A DNA stretch of 64,000 nt from Cymbomonas tetramitiformis (GCA_001247695.2 LGRX02014990.1:1-64000); one strand, 5' to 3'. Positions 45,727-59,200 are shown, counted from the first letter of the stretch. Numbers and translations are program-made. Notes: generated by a model from the letters alone, not told the origin.

Positions 45727-46209
45727 AAATTTAGCTTCATATGCGATATACACACACTATAAAAGGTCACTCTCTTGGATTAGAGATGATCGAATTTCGT
45801 ATCGTCTGTGTAGGCCCTCCCAGTGTGGCACGATTGCCAAAGCCTGCCACAATTACGTCCTCTTAGGCGGATTATAGAGTTCCGACACCGCTGCGCCTAC
45901 GACCTTGAAAATATTGTTTTTAAACACGTTGCTCAAGCGATAAAAGATCATTCACTCGGTTTCAATCAAGTTGAAATTCCGGTCCTACTATGGAGGCCCT
46001 CTTATAGCTCATCACAGTCATCAACTCCTCTAAGACAAGTTCTCTATGTCCGCACGTCACCAAAGAACTCGGAGATTCGTACATTCATTTCTTCACATAT
46101 GCAATCGAAGGTCGCCCTTCGAATTCGAGCGAGTGGAACCCTCAAACAACAGCAAAGCAGTGCAACCCTGAATTGCCAAAGTGAGTTCTCTTTCCAAGCA
46201 TCTGGTCAG

Positions 46210-46247
46210 ACGCGACGCGACGCGCGACGGAGTACGTCGCGTCGCGT
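46210..46247. repeat. 13 bp perfect inverted repeat of GACGC units
   Basis: ACGCGACGCGACG, 12 bases, then CGTCGCGTCGCGT. Lies 40 bp from a second, longer inverted repeat. Confidence 0.85.
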
Positions 46248-46288
46248 AATCTCAAAACCAGATTTAAGGACGGGCCCAGACGAGAGTT

Positions 46289-46379
46289 ACGTGTTCTGTG
46301 ACATCGGGGTCGCAATCTTTTGATAACATTTTCCATATAGAAGATCGCAACCCCGATGTCACAGAACTGGAGAACACGT
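46289..46379. repeat. Long foldback just upstream of the NACHT gene
   Basis: ACGTGTTCT + GTGACATCGGGGTCGCAATC pairs with its near-complement at 46341-46379, which carries an extra 8 bases (CCAGTTCT). The loop is about 21 bases. It lies 270 bp upstream of the NACHT gene start; MITE-like. Confidence 0.85.
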
Positions 46380-46651
46380 AGAAACATAAACAGTTGTCGC
46401 TCGCACGTCATCCGACAGCCATACGTGAGCCGTATTGTAGATCCCAGCGCAGGATCAGCCAGAAGCCCGACCTGTAACAATTTCGTGAAAATAATCAGTT
46501 GTTCTCGTATATTTGTACAATCTCCATATCTGCCAAAGTTTGGGAGCTGCTTCGCAGTGTGCGGGAATGGTGTATGCTCTCAGATAATCAAACATCACAC
46601 TATTACTGTTGGTATACATAGTACGTTTATGCACTAGTGCTTTGAGTGGAT

Positions 46652-47270
46652 ATGGCGGGCGGCCTTCTGAAGGGATGCTTTGGTCCCACACGATCCAAAG
46701 GGAAACGTGACAAGCGAGAAAACGTCGGGGACGTGCAGGAACAGATTAGCCGCAAGTTGGGTCTTGATAAGTCCAAATCTCAGCCTATTACAAATGAGAT
46801 CAACTCCTCCGATCGTGGCAAGTTTGAAATAACAAGTTTCAACGACGGAAATGCCGCGGGAAACGACTGGAATCCCTTTCCCTGCAACGTGATGCGCCTG
46901 TTCGAGTCCGAGGCTGAAGCGTTGGCGGCGCACGCGGAAAGCGTTTCCGATGAGGAAAGCTTTCGCCGCGTGATGTGTGCGTTACAGTTCTTCACAGGCA
47001 GTGCCTTGGCCGTGGGTGGCGCAGTAGAAGCCGCGCATGTGATCGCATTCGAAAACATCGTCGGTCACTTGCTGGACGCGCTCTATCTTTTGTGTCGGCA
47101 TCGCGGTGCGTTTCCAGGTGGAACGCGCGTCCGTCAGCGGGTGGCAGAGACTTTGCATAAGTGCGTGGACAAGCTGTACGACTGGTACGTCGTACAGAAG
47201 AAACGCAAAGCGATTCCATCCAGCGACAAGGCTCAATGGGGAGAAAAGGTTACCGCTTGGTCGAAGATTG
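46652..47270 (+). CDS. NACHT gene exon 1
   Basis: Starts MAGGLLKGCFGPTRSKGKRD: a short hydrophobic start with one cysteine, then a basic stretch. Later it carries a hydrophobic helix (VMCALQFFTGSALAVGGAVE) and a helix with LLDALYLLCRHRG. The donor is ATTG|GTATGT. The region recalls N-terminal helical arms of fungal and algal STAND proteins in position only. Confidence 0.75.
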
Positions 47271-50200
47271 GTATGTGCCATGCGCCACCACACTCTTCCA
47301 GATTGCCTTCGTACTTCACTGAGTCAAACAGCATCTAGCAGTCCTTTACCAGCTTCGGAGTTTTGTCTGAGAGAGGATAGTTGTTTTTGCAATCAAGGCA
47401 TCAAGTGCTGCTACTCCTCCTTTTGTCGCTGCTCGCTTCCGAGAACCTTTCTCACTGGCCAAATGTTTTGCGTTTGGCTTTGTTGCAGCGGAGGTCCTCG
47501 TCAGCTACGCGCAAGCTCTGCAGAAAGTGAGCCCCCTTTCCTGAGTCTTGCGCGCACCAACTTGACGATTTGGTAGACGAGTCAAATGATCGCGCGGGCA
47601 CTTTAAGTATCGAGTCTTCATGAGGGTACCGAAGGCATGCATCGCACCCTACGCCGCATCCCATACGCAGCAGGAGATCAACGCCGTTTCCCCCGTACTA
47701 CTTAAGGGCAGCAGCGGAGCCTCACCCTTCGCTTCACCCGAGCAATCAGCACTGCAGCCGCCCGAATACCTGGCTGCTCGTCAGACCCAAACCTTGATCT
47801 CCTCATGTTTTTGTGATCGCTCTAGCCCCTTCAGACTGCTTAATGGTCTGCAACCCGTCCCCGCCCACTGCCTGGTGTCACGGAGCAGGATGCAGCAGTC
47901 GGCACTGGGCTGCTGTACGAGGCGCTTTGCATCCAGCAAGGCATCGCTATGCTGAAGGACGAGACGAAGGAGGGACTCGCGATCGCGGGTACGATGGGCA
48001 TGGAGCTCGGCAGATCCGTGCTCTCCATGAAGCCCTCGCCGGAGTTCATCGGTGCCATCGCCGAGGGCGTCAAGTTCGGCTTCAAGCAGATCGCAAAGGA
48101 GCGCGATGGTCGCCTCTTCGAGCTCATCTTCTACATCAACACCTTCTTTTGGCAGGTGATCGCGCGACCTTGCTGTCTCGGGTATACTTGCCCTTACCAG
48201 TACTTGTGGATGCACCGCACGAGCTAGAGGCACTGAAGGTGTGCGTATCGGCCGGGAATCTGAATCCCTCCTGTCTGCTGAGTGGGCGCACGTTGCTGCG
48301 CGGCAGGTGCGCACGGCGCTCCAGGATCCACAGGCTGGCGTGGCGGATATCATACAATGCCTGCTGGATATGGAAGCCCAGCTGCTGGGCACCGCTCCAC
48401 AGTGGCAGGTGGCGTACGCGTGGCAGATGATGCTCACGGAGCTGGTGGTCAGCAAGACTGGGGCCATCAGTTTCAAGGAAGTGGAGGCAGCGGTGGCGTC
48501 GGAGGGCATAGAGTCCGAGCGGGCTTGCACTCTCCAGGCGCAACAGGCGTGGGACCTGATGGTGGCTAAGCAGTGGCTGGTGCCCCCGCACGGCTTAGAA
48601 GCAGGCTCACTCAAGGACGGTGTGGTCGGGGTCGTGACGGGAATCAGCAGTGGCATGGTTGGGCCAAAGCCCCTCACTCAGAAGCTTCGATCCATAGTTC
48701 TCCGAGACTGTCAGCCAATCCCTTTCCAGCTCCGGACCTTCATCCTGAAAGGCTTGGAGCAGGAAGCCGGCGCGCCGCTGTCACCCTCAGCGCCGGCCGC
48801 GGAGGGGGATGACGCGCCCTCCTTCCGCGGCTTGCTCGGGTTCGTGGACTTCGACGGGAGCCTGGAAGAGGACACCGAGGATTGGGGCAAGACTCTGACC
48901 TCGGGCCTGCTGAAGGCGTCCACCAGCGTCGCATCCATGGCGATGGCCGGGCAGAGCCCTGTGGAGGCCGTGTTTGGGGCCCTGGAGGAGCGCCTGGAGG
49001 AGGCGGCCCACACTGTGGTGTCGCAGCAGGCGCTCATAGTGGGGAAAATCGCGCCGAAGGTTGGGGCGGCGATGGTGCGGGCGCGCAAGGTGGGAGGGAT
49101 GAGCGTGCAGCTGACGGAGGCGCCTGACGATGGCCTCGCTACGACATCGTCCAAGCTGGACCGTCGAAGGGCGGCGCTGCCGCTCTTGATCAGGGAGCTG
49201 CGTCAGCTACAGAAGTGCCTTAACGCGATGAAGACTGGTGTGCAGGCCGCTGACCGGATGCTCGGGGAGGCCAGTGGTCTGGCCGATGGGGCCCTATCGC
49301 GGCTCTCCCAGGTGCGTCCTCACCCTTTTGCTCCCCTCAACGATGCGGCGACACGTGGCGCCTCGCCGCGGCTCGCCGAGCCGAGCTGGGCCTGATGCCG
49401 ATGCTGTACGCGCCCCGCTACACGCGATTGCTGGCCGCAGGAGTGGACCGGGGCGGGCGTGCGCTTCGACGGCCGTCCGACGGGCGATCTTCCTTGAGGT
49501 TTTGGTCCGACGGGCGATCTTCCTTGAGGTTTTGGTCCGACATCTTCCTTGAGGTTTTGGTCCGACGGGCGATCTTCCTTGAGGTTTTGGTCCGACGGGC
49601 GATCTTCCTTTTGAGGTTTTGGTGGGCTTTGTTCAGGGGGCGGCCTCCTTGCAGAAGCTGGCGTGCTGCGATGCCCGCGAGGTCACGGCTGAGATCGCGC
49701 GCAGAATGATCGGCCAGCTGACAGGCGGCGCGCTGCTGGATGCGCTGCTGAGGGGTCTCCGTGAGGCCGCGCTGGATCCCGTCAAGACCGCCGTGCGTTT
49801 GATGGAGGCCAAGCACACCACGTGCGCCGCGGCTCTCCGCAAGGTGCGCACGCCGCCGCTCTCCGCGAGGTGCGCGCGCGCCGGGGCTTCGCTCTTGCAA
49901 AGGCTTGGTCTGTGATCAGTGCGGAAGGCATGGGCGCCGCTGTTTCCGTGCTCCTTGGGCACATCTCGGATGCGTAACCCTCAGGCGCGCCGCCACGTGG
50001 CCCTCATGATGCCCTATAAGTTGAGGCACTGCCTTGTTGGGCGCATGGGGGCTCCGTGGCAGTGGCGAAAAAATCCTATCAAAAAAGCCTAAACCCTAAA
50101 CCTAAACCCTAAAACCCTTACAAACCCTCTAGAGAGCGCTGGGTACTGGGGATTGGGGATCGGGGTGCATGCAGATGGAGGAGGCAGTGTCAAGTGGCAG

Positions 50201-53200
50201 CCGGACCATGTACAGCCTGCAGCTGGAGGAGGTGCGGAAGGTGGCGGAGGACTATGAGAGCCAGGCCAAGGAGATGCGGGGCGCGCTGCTGGAGCCGCGC
50301 GAGGCGTGCCGCCTGGTGGTGTCACGGCTCAGGGGGCTGCTCGAGCACTGGGAGAGCCTCGTGAGCCGTTTCAGCGGGGGCGCGGCAAAGGCGATGCGGA
50401 AAGGGCTCGCCATGGCCAAAGGGCCGCTGCTGAAGAAGGCGTTGAAGCTGCTCGAGAAGGGGGTTGACGACGTGTTGGAGCCGTGCGTGGGGGCATTCGG
50501 CGAGGCGCCATCGCTGTTGCGCGACACGGTGCGTCAGATTGGCGAGCACGATCCAGTCGGGGACGGTACGGATACCAACAAGGCGGCGGCGGCAGGCATG
50601 GCGGTGCGAAGTCAGCTGTCGGTGACCCTCGGCAGCATGGGCGGCGCGATGGAGGAGCTGCGGAGGGTTGCAAAGCAAGGTGAGGGGGGGTTGGAGGAGC
50701 TGCTGCAGCAGATTCGAGGGGCTGTGACTGCGGCTGTTGGAGAGCTAGAGGAGGCGGGCAAGGAGGGCCTGGCGGCCATGGAGGCGGCCGTGGTAGACGA
50801 GGCGGGCGGAGTGGTGGCGGAGCTGGTGGGGGGCCTGGCCGGGCCGGAGTTTGAGCGCGCGCGGCTGAGTGTGATGCGGCTGAGCGGGGCGACGGAGCAG
50901 CTGGCCGGGGCACTCAACGAGGAGCAAAAACGGTTCGTGCACTCCGCTCGTGAGTGGCTCGGAGGACTCGCTATGCCAGACGTCAGCGTGACGCTGGAGG
51001 AGATGGTGCAAGCGCTGGAGGTGCTGAGTAGAGCTGCGCAAGATCTGGTGGGGGGGGAGAATGCCTCGCTCACGTTTGTCGAGGCCGGTTTACTGCAGCA
51101 AGCAACGAAGGTGAAGGAGGTGCAGGCGCAGATGGTCACTGCCTTCCAAGCTCCCCCCCCGATTGAGGTCGGTGAAGGGGGCGGCAGCCAAGTGCGCGGG
51201 CTGATGCAGGAAATAGTGGCAGAGCTACAGCCAGTACGGAAGCTCCTGACTGATGTGATGCAGGCGATGCCAGACCCGCAGGCCCTGATGGAGGCGGCGG
51301 AGGAGGCCAAGGACGTGTTGGCGGAGGTGGTGGAGGAGCAACTCGGTTCGCTGGCCGAGGGTGCCAGCGAGCTGTTGAGCCAATTTGGGGTCGACGAGGA
51401 TGACGCGGCAATGTTGTTGACTACTGCGGTCTCGGGCATTCAACTGACCCTGGGTGCTCTGGTGACAGATGACGCATGGCGGGTGCGTGAGGGCGTCGTC
51501 AACTCGCTGCACGTGCTACAGTATACCTTCGAGGAGGATGCCGACCACCAGCAGGAAGCAGAGGTGCATCGCCCCTCCCCCCCGCGGCCCTTATCATTGG
51601 GCTGATGCTGGGCAGGCAGAGGCGCAGGCATGATCAGCCGGCCGGTCCTTACACACCGGACAGAACTTGTAAGATGCCAAAGTAGGCTTGGCATATTCTC
51701 TCCATACCATATACATGCACGTTGCATGTGGATACTTTGTTTGCACGAAGTGCATATGCTGCCTATGCAGTCAAAAATACATTCTTGAAAAACCGAGGGC
51801 GCCATGGACATAACGCATGGACATAACGCATGGACAAGACGCATGGACAAGAATCAGGGAACCGTTACGGACAATGCCGACCAAAAATATTTGAATGGAC
51901 CTGAGGATGTCATGGGTTCGTTGATATACTTTGTGCATCGGCTACCCTGGTCAGCTGTGCGGCATTTCCTGCCGGAAACAACAGGTTCCGGTCCTCTCTC
52001 AAACAAGTTCTGCTAGATTGCGAGTTTCACGTAGAGAAGCTTCCGGACGAGTATCACAATTTGATCAACTTTCTGAAACCCCCGAAGTACCCAAGCCGAT
52101 GAAATTGAATATCTGTTCAGTCGTTAAGCATGCGAAGCATGTATACTCGGATCATCCATAATTTCTGCACTATACGCACTGGCTTTATGATGACGAAGCG
52201 ACCAGGCGCGGCCACACAATCTGATCGGGCTGCGCAATGTACGCTGGCAGGGGATTGGATGCCCGAAAGGGTAGAAAAGCCTAACATAATCGGTGAGAGG
52301 ACTAAAGTCTGGTGGCGAGTGTGCATTGGGCTGTGCTAAACAGAGGGCGGACGGACGTCCTGTGTTTGTGGCCAGGGCCTGGTGGAGAGCGTGCAGCAAG
52401 CGCTGGTGTGGCGGCGGGCGATGGAGACGAGGACCGAGGTGATCAAGGCGATCAACTACCCGGGAGCTGCTCAGGGCATGCAGAGGGCGCTGCAGGAGAA
52501 CTGGGAGAGTCAGAAGGAGAAGGTGCAGGCAGCGATGGAGGAGAGCATGCGGAGGGTGGAGGAACTTTCTCAACAGGCGGCCGAGACAGAAAGCCCGGAG
52601 GAGAGGAAGGCGTTGTGGGCGGAGTACAAGGAAGCTCAGGAGGAGCTCGAGGTCCGCCTGGGCAACCTCGGCGGAATGGAGCAGCAGGTGGGAGGCCCCA
52701 GCATGCAGCCCTTGTCGAGCGATGATGAGGGGGGTATGTGTTGAAGGTTTTTAGGGTTTAGGGTTTAGCCACCTTTAGGGTTAGGGGGTGCAGTTAGGGG
52801 GGCCTCATCAGGTGCACGGGCGCAGTTCTGAGCTGCAGATCGGTTGCCTTGGTGCTCCAGATGCACGAGGCGATTTCTGCCGCAGGATCAGAGAGAGGAG
52901 GAATGAGATGCTCTCCCAACGAGAGGGGTTATTTATACGGCGTAATATAAGCAAGGCCTCTCAGAACCATTTCTGACGAAGAAGCAAGGATTCCACCGTT
53001 TCTGAGAGAGAGATGAACATGAAGTCTGCGACATACATACAAACATATAACGGGCGCACACAGACACCCGGTGTGGGTACACAGCGCAGCCGATCCGCTG
53101 TGACTACGTGATGCCAAAGGAATCGGTCCAAGGATAAGCTACACCCACACACATTTACACGCAGTGCCTGTTGCGGCGCCTGTGTTGATGGTGCGGGCCA

Positions 53201-56200
53201 TTGTCTGCTCAGCTCGGCACGGCGATCAACTTCCTGAAGGATATGCAGAAGACGCTGTTCCGCATGGAGCAGAAGCTGGCGGAGATCTCGGAGCAGGTCG
53301 CGGAGATCGGGGTGGCGGTGCGGTACCTCGCCGGGCGGCCCATCGACGAGGTGTTCACGATGCACGTCGCCAAGATGCGCGTGAAGCAGGCGGCTGCGCA
53401 GAAGGAAGTGTATATCCCTCTGCAGGCGCAGCGCATGCACTTCGACAAGGACGGCCGCTCTCTCGATAGTGCCGCCTCCGACCTGCTTCAGCACACCATG
53501 GAGTTCATACACCGAGAGCAGCAAGGCGAGCTGCTGCTGATCTCCGGCTACTCCGGCAGCGGCAAAACCACTTTTATGGACCGCGTGCTGATGAATCGCC
53601 TGTGGGAGGAGTTTGAAGTGTGTTATCTCCCCGCCCTCCGTCGCGACTCTTGATCCCGTGGCTCCTCTGCAGCCTTAACCATAGCATGTGCTGGCGCCCT
53701 GGGTTGCAGCCTTACCCGCAGCGTGTGCTGGCGCCCTGGGTTGCAGCCTTACCCATAGCATGTGCTGGCGCCCTGAGTTGCAGCCTTACCCATCGCATGT
53801 GCTGGCGCCCTGAGTTGCAGCCTTACCCATAGCATGTGCTGGCGCCCTGAGTTGCAGCCTTACCCATCGCATGTGCTGGCGCCCTGAGTTGCAGCCTTAC
53901 CCATAGCATGTGCTGGCGCCCTGAGTTGCAGCCTCGCCCCTCGAGGTGAAGGCGAGCGTATTCAGGTGAGGGTCGCTCGGGATGTGCGGAGGGGGCGTCT
54001 CGGTCATTTGGCTTGCAGATAGCTTCTAGAACACCCGGGCAGACCCCTTACGTACCCCTGTACTGCTCACTGCCGCTGTTGAAGCAGCCGCTGACGGACT
54101 TGATCGAGGAGAGCCTCGAAAAGCAGTTCTACTTTGACACGCCGCAGATCCGCGAGTGGAAGGACGCCCTTCTGTACGACCCCCCTCGATATGGCCTCGT
54201 CCTCGTCTTGGACAGCTATGACGAGCTCAAAATGGAATATTTCGAAAAGAATTTGTATGACAGCAACGATGTGGAGGAAAAGGCGCTGCTTCACAAGGTC
54301 GTAGAAACCTCTTACTCTCGAAGCCAGAGCAGCTTTTGCGGCTCCCCTGTTCTGCCCACCGCAGATGCATCTTCTTTGCGATCCTGCGGCGAGCGCTTCA
54401 TATCGCCGTCTGCACATGGGCTGACCTCGTCGATGTGGGAGCGCCACATGAGCGATCTTAGGGCTTGGAGGGCAGGCTGCGCCATCGATCCTCGTCACAG
54501 GCCCCAGGCACAGTAGAGACTGGTGTTAGGGGGGGCAGCGGGGATGGAGTGGGGGTGAGCAAGTCAGGTGATCGTGACGTGCCGGGCCGAGCCGCTCAAT
54601 GGCCAGCAAGATTACACCAATTGGTTCAAGCCGATGCAGACCACGAATGCGGAGTTCGACGCGCTGGCGGCCTTTTCAGAGTTCCGCATCGCGCCCTTCG
54701 ACAACCGCCTGGAGGAGTACGTCTGTGCGCACTCCGCGCACGAGTTCGTCTACCACGTTCTCCCGCCGGGACTCTCCGTGGCGATGCCTGAGATACCCCT
54801 CGGGCAGGATTCCGTCCTCCTGCTGAAGGGCGCCGGGTTCGAGAACGACCAGATGTGCGAAGAGCTCGCAGCCCTCCATGGAATGCTGGGCGCGGGGACT
54901 GCAGCTGCCAGCGCGGCGCAGGACAGCACGCGGCTGTACGCTGCCGCGGCGGACATCTTCCAGCAGCTGTCCAACCGGCACAAGGGGGAGATCCCCGACT
55001 CGCATCTCGCGATGTGGGCGCTGGTGGCTGGCGCGGGCAAGTGCGCGGCTGCACCCCTCGGGCCGGAGGAGCATGAGGGAGAGGCCGTCATACCGGCGGA
55101 GATCTTGGAGAAGGCGCGGTTGAGGTGGACTGCGCAGGACTACCTGGATAACGTGAGGCGGCTACCAGAGCTGGTCGTGCTGTTGTCCACTCCTTTCATG
55201 ATGGAGATCACAACCCAGATCTTGCAGCGTATCCTCCGCGGCGCCGGGGAGGAGCAGGTGCGTGGGCGGTGGCCGCGCGCGTCTAGTGCGTCTGTCAATC
55301 TGCCGACGCGTTGCCTGAAATGAAAAGCAGAAGCCACATTTTCCGGGGAGGAGTAAGGCCCATCGCCGCTCGCTACTGCTGCACTCGCGCCTGGCCGCTG
55401 ACATACACCTTCGGGCTGCGCTGCTTCTAATGACTTGTGTGTGGTATCTGATTAGCCCCCACCCCCCTCCTCGTTTCTGCATTTGCCGATTTCTCCTCAC
55501 GTGACCTCAGATCCCGGAAATGGTACACCCCGCTTTTCACACGGGGTGCTGTGACACACCCTGCCTGCAAATGCGGGGCTTGTGTCACACGCCATCTTGC
55601 CATGCTGCCTCTCGCATCCACGTGGCTGGGAGGGACACGCGGAATCCGGGATGCACTCAGAAGCTGACGGTGGTCGAATCGAAGCGCCTCACTGTGGATG
55701 CATTCCAGTGGGAACTAGTCGGGTCTTCGGCGAGGATCTCTGACATCGAGTTCACGACTTCTCATGCCCCACTTGTCCAGTTTATTTGTTGTCATAACTC
55801 GTGGCAGGCGGCCAGAGACCTACCACAACCCTCGCTTACATCCAGACCTCCTGTATCTGCGCTATTGTGGAGTGATCACTGAGGAGGGTGTGTTCGGCAT
55901 CGGGTCGGTCGCAGGAGTTGAAGAAGCAAGTGCTCGCCACGTTTTCGACGCGGGGCGAGCAGGTGTGGAAAGCGCTGCGGACCCACAAGATCATCCAGAA
56001 GCTCCCCGAGATCCAGCGGCTGCTGGAGGAGAGCGGCAGCCAGTGCCCCATCCTGGAGCGCATCTCGGAGCTGGAGCCGGACGAGCGGCGGCGGCTCCGC
56101 TTCAGCCTCCGCCGGAAGCCCATCACCCGCTACCTCATCTACACGCAGTTCCTCGGCTTCTGGTTTGAGCGCGAGGTGCACAAGCATTTGAAGCGCTCCA

Positions 56201-59200
56201 GCGGGGTGCAGCCGGCAGACCTCCTGTGGGACGTGCAGGAGTACTCGAAGCGGCTCGCGGTGAAGATGCTGTCGCAGAATCTGTCCAAGGTGGTGTACGA
56301 CCAGCGCGGGGGTCTCTTTCGCACCGAGAACGAGTGGGACCGCTTCTTCATCGACAGCGAGCAGCTGCGGCTGGTGCGGCAGTCCGCGCCGCTGCGCTCC
56401 ACCAACAACGCGCACTCCTTCATCCACAAGTCCGTGCAGGAGTACCTCGTCGCCTCACAGCTTCTCGACGAGCTCAACAACACGAACGAGGTGGCAGCCG
56501 CTCCTCCCTGCAACCCAGCGCCCCTAAAATCCAGAAGATACCCCTAACAACCCTAAAAGAACCCTAAAGTTAAACCCTAAAATCCCCCAAAAACCTTCAT
56601 ATGGCACCCTCTGTGCACTCCCACCCTGATCTTGTTTTATCTTATCCTTTTATCCTACAGCCGGGCGTCCTCTCAGAGCCCCTCACACCCGCCACCTGTG
56701 GTGCACCTCAGCCGGCACGTGGCGTGTTTCCGGCGGGGGGAGGGAGGAGGAAAGGGTGAGGTGGGGTGGTGTCTCACGGGGCGTGGAGGGCGGGCGAGGG
56801 AGCCTCAGGGGGCCACCTCGACCGATTGGATGTTGAAGGCATGTGAGTACCTGGGGGCAACGTTCAGCCGTGGGAATGCGCTGGACGATCTGAAGCTGGG
56901 CTCCGAGCAGCTGAAGCGGTACTTGTTAGAGGCGGTCGCGAAGACAGGGGGGAAGGAGGGGAAGGTGGCGGACCACAACCGGAGAAGGAAGCGGCTGCAG
57001 GAGTGCTTGCAGTGCCTGGAGAAGGGCTCGCTGAACTCCCTGGACGTGAGCAGCGAGGAGGCGGTGATCGACTTCGTGGCGGACCGGCTGCTGATGGACA
57101 CCGAGCTCGCCGGGCAATTCCGAGTCGCGGCCGGGCTGGCGCAGACCTTCCCGACGCAGCTCCAGGGGGCGCGGGAGAACATCTGGCAGATCCTACAAAT
57201 GCCGCTTCCCCGGCGCGAAGGCCACACGCTGCTGATGCAGGCGGTCAAGAACGACGCCAGGGAGCTTCTCACGCAAGTCTTGGACGTGGCGCACTGCCTC
57301 AGCTCCGAGAGGGGTATGGCGGAGTACGTGCACCAGGCGAGCAAGGCCGGCGTGTGCGCGGTGCACCTGTGCGCGCGCTACGGCCATGTCGGGGCGCTCG
57401 ACTGCTTGCTCAGCAGCAGGCCCTTCAGCACCGACTTGGAGGCAGCCAAGCAGCTCCTGCACTGGGAGACCAACCCCAATCATACTAGTACAGGTGATGG
57501 CTCTCGTTCTGCCCTGCAGGGGGGGGGACGGGGATTTGTTCTTCAGCCCGGCGCCTCTGGGAGTAGGGGCTCTATCCGTGCCAGGAGCGCGTCTGGGCGT
57601 AGGGGCTCTATCCGTGCCAGGAGCGGCTCTGGGCGTAGGGGCTCTATCCGTGCCGGGAGCGCGTCCGGGCGTAGGGGCTCTATCCGCGCCAGGAGGAGCG
57701 CGTCTGGGCGTAGGGGCTCTATCCGTGCCAGGAGCGTCTCTGGGCGTAGGGGCTCTATCCGTGCCAGGAGCGCGTCTGGGCGTAGGGGCTCTATCCGTGC
57801 CAGGAGCGCGTCTGGGCGTAGGGGCTCTATCCGTGCCAGGCGCCTCTGGGCGTAGAGGCTCTCCGCGCCAGGAGGCGTCTCTGGGCGTAGGGCTCTATCC
57901 GTGCCACGAGCGCGTCTGGCGTAGGGCTCTATCCGCGCCAGGAGCGCGTCTGGGCGTAGGGACTCTATCCGTGCCAGGAGGAGCGTCTGGCGTAGGGGCT
58001 CTATCCGTGCCAGGGCGCCTCCGGGCGTAGGGGCTCTATCCGTGCCAGGAGCGCCTCCTCTGGGCGTAGGGGCTCTATCCGTGCCAGGAGCGCGTCTGGG
58101 CGTAGCGGCTCTATCCGTGCCAGGAGCGCGTCTGGGTGTAGCGGCTCTATCCGGGCCAGGAGCGCCTCTGGGCGTAGGGGCTCTATCCGTGCCAGGAGCG
58201 CGTCTGGGCGTAGGGGCTCTATCCGTGCCAGGAGCGCCTCTGGGCGTAGGGGCTTCTGCACTGTGGGCGGGGGGTCTCGGGTTGGACGCCTGGATCTCGC
58301 GTGGCAAGATGCGCTCTGTTTTGGAGGTGAGAGGACTTGCGGTGGGATGCAGGCGTGTATGAGCACTTTGCGACCAAGCAGACTCCCTTGCATGTGGCAT
58401 CCTTGTTCGGCCAGACCGAGTTCGCCGAGCGCCTCCTCAACGAGATCCACAAGTCCGGCATCATCTCCCCCAGCCCGCTGCTGCTCATGGAGGACGCGCG
58501 TGGCCGGACGCCGCTCCACCTGTGCGCCCTCAGAGGCCACGTGGACGCCGCCCGGCTCCTCATGGCGAAGTGCCAGTCCTTGGGCAGCACGAGGCCGGCG
58601 CTGCTGGAGGCCATCGACTGCGACGAGTGGACTCCGCTCCACCACGCGGCGGCCCACGGGAGCGAGCCGACGGCGAAGGCGCTCATCTCGGCGGCGACCG
58701 ACGACGAAGGTCTCGACCCGTCGGAGTACGCGGCGCGGCGCAATGTGGACGGCGAGACCGCCCTGCACCTCGCTGCGAAGGCTGGAAACTCCAAGGTGCG
58801 CCCACGTGTCCCTCACCACGGCCAGGGCCGCGTCGAGCAGGGCACCTCCCTACGAGTTCCCTCTGCCGCCTTCGCTGGTACCTCCGCCTTTGGCTGCGGG
58901 CCGAGTCTTTGTCCCCATCAAGGGAGGCTCCGCCTGCGGGCTCCCCCCGGAGGGCCTCTGTCCAGGGGGGGCGCGGCACAAGGCGCTGGCATCGACTCGG
59001 CGTGGAAGATTCGCAGAAGCTGCGTGCATGCCACGTGACGCGTTGTAGGGCAGAATTGTAACTTCGAGGCGGCAGGGATACAAGCAGCGCCTGATGTACG
59101 ATTGGTCAGAGATGTTTCGAAGTGGCAGGGCCTAGCGTGATCCGGTCTGTGGCACGCGCATGTCACACAGACACAGACCAACGCCAACTGATCCGGGTGT

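Noticed and set aside
46646..46651. GTG start six bases before the ATG of the NACHT gene
   Set aside because: A eukaryotic gene would start at the ATG at 46652; the GTG is only an extension of the open frame.
47781..48677. 298-codon minus-strand frame
   Set aside because: Antisense of NACHT exons 3-4; plus-strand splice phases explain the region.
50612..51439. 275-codon minus-strand Ser/Ala-rich frame
   Set aside because: Antisense of exon 7, whose GC-rich codons leave other frames open.
57543..58819. Minus-strand frames with LARIEPLRPDA repeats
   Set aside because: Antisense reading of the 36 bp intronic minisatellite and of ankyrin exon 14.
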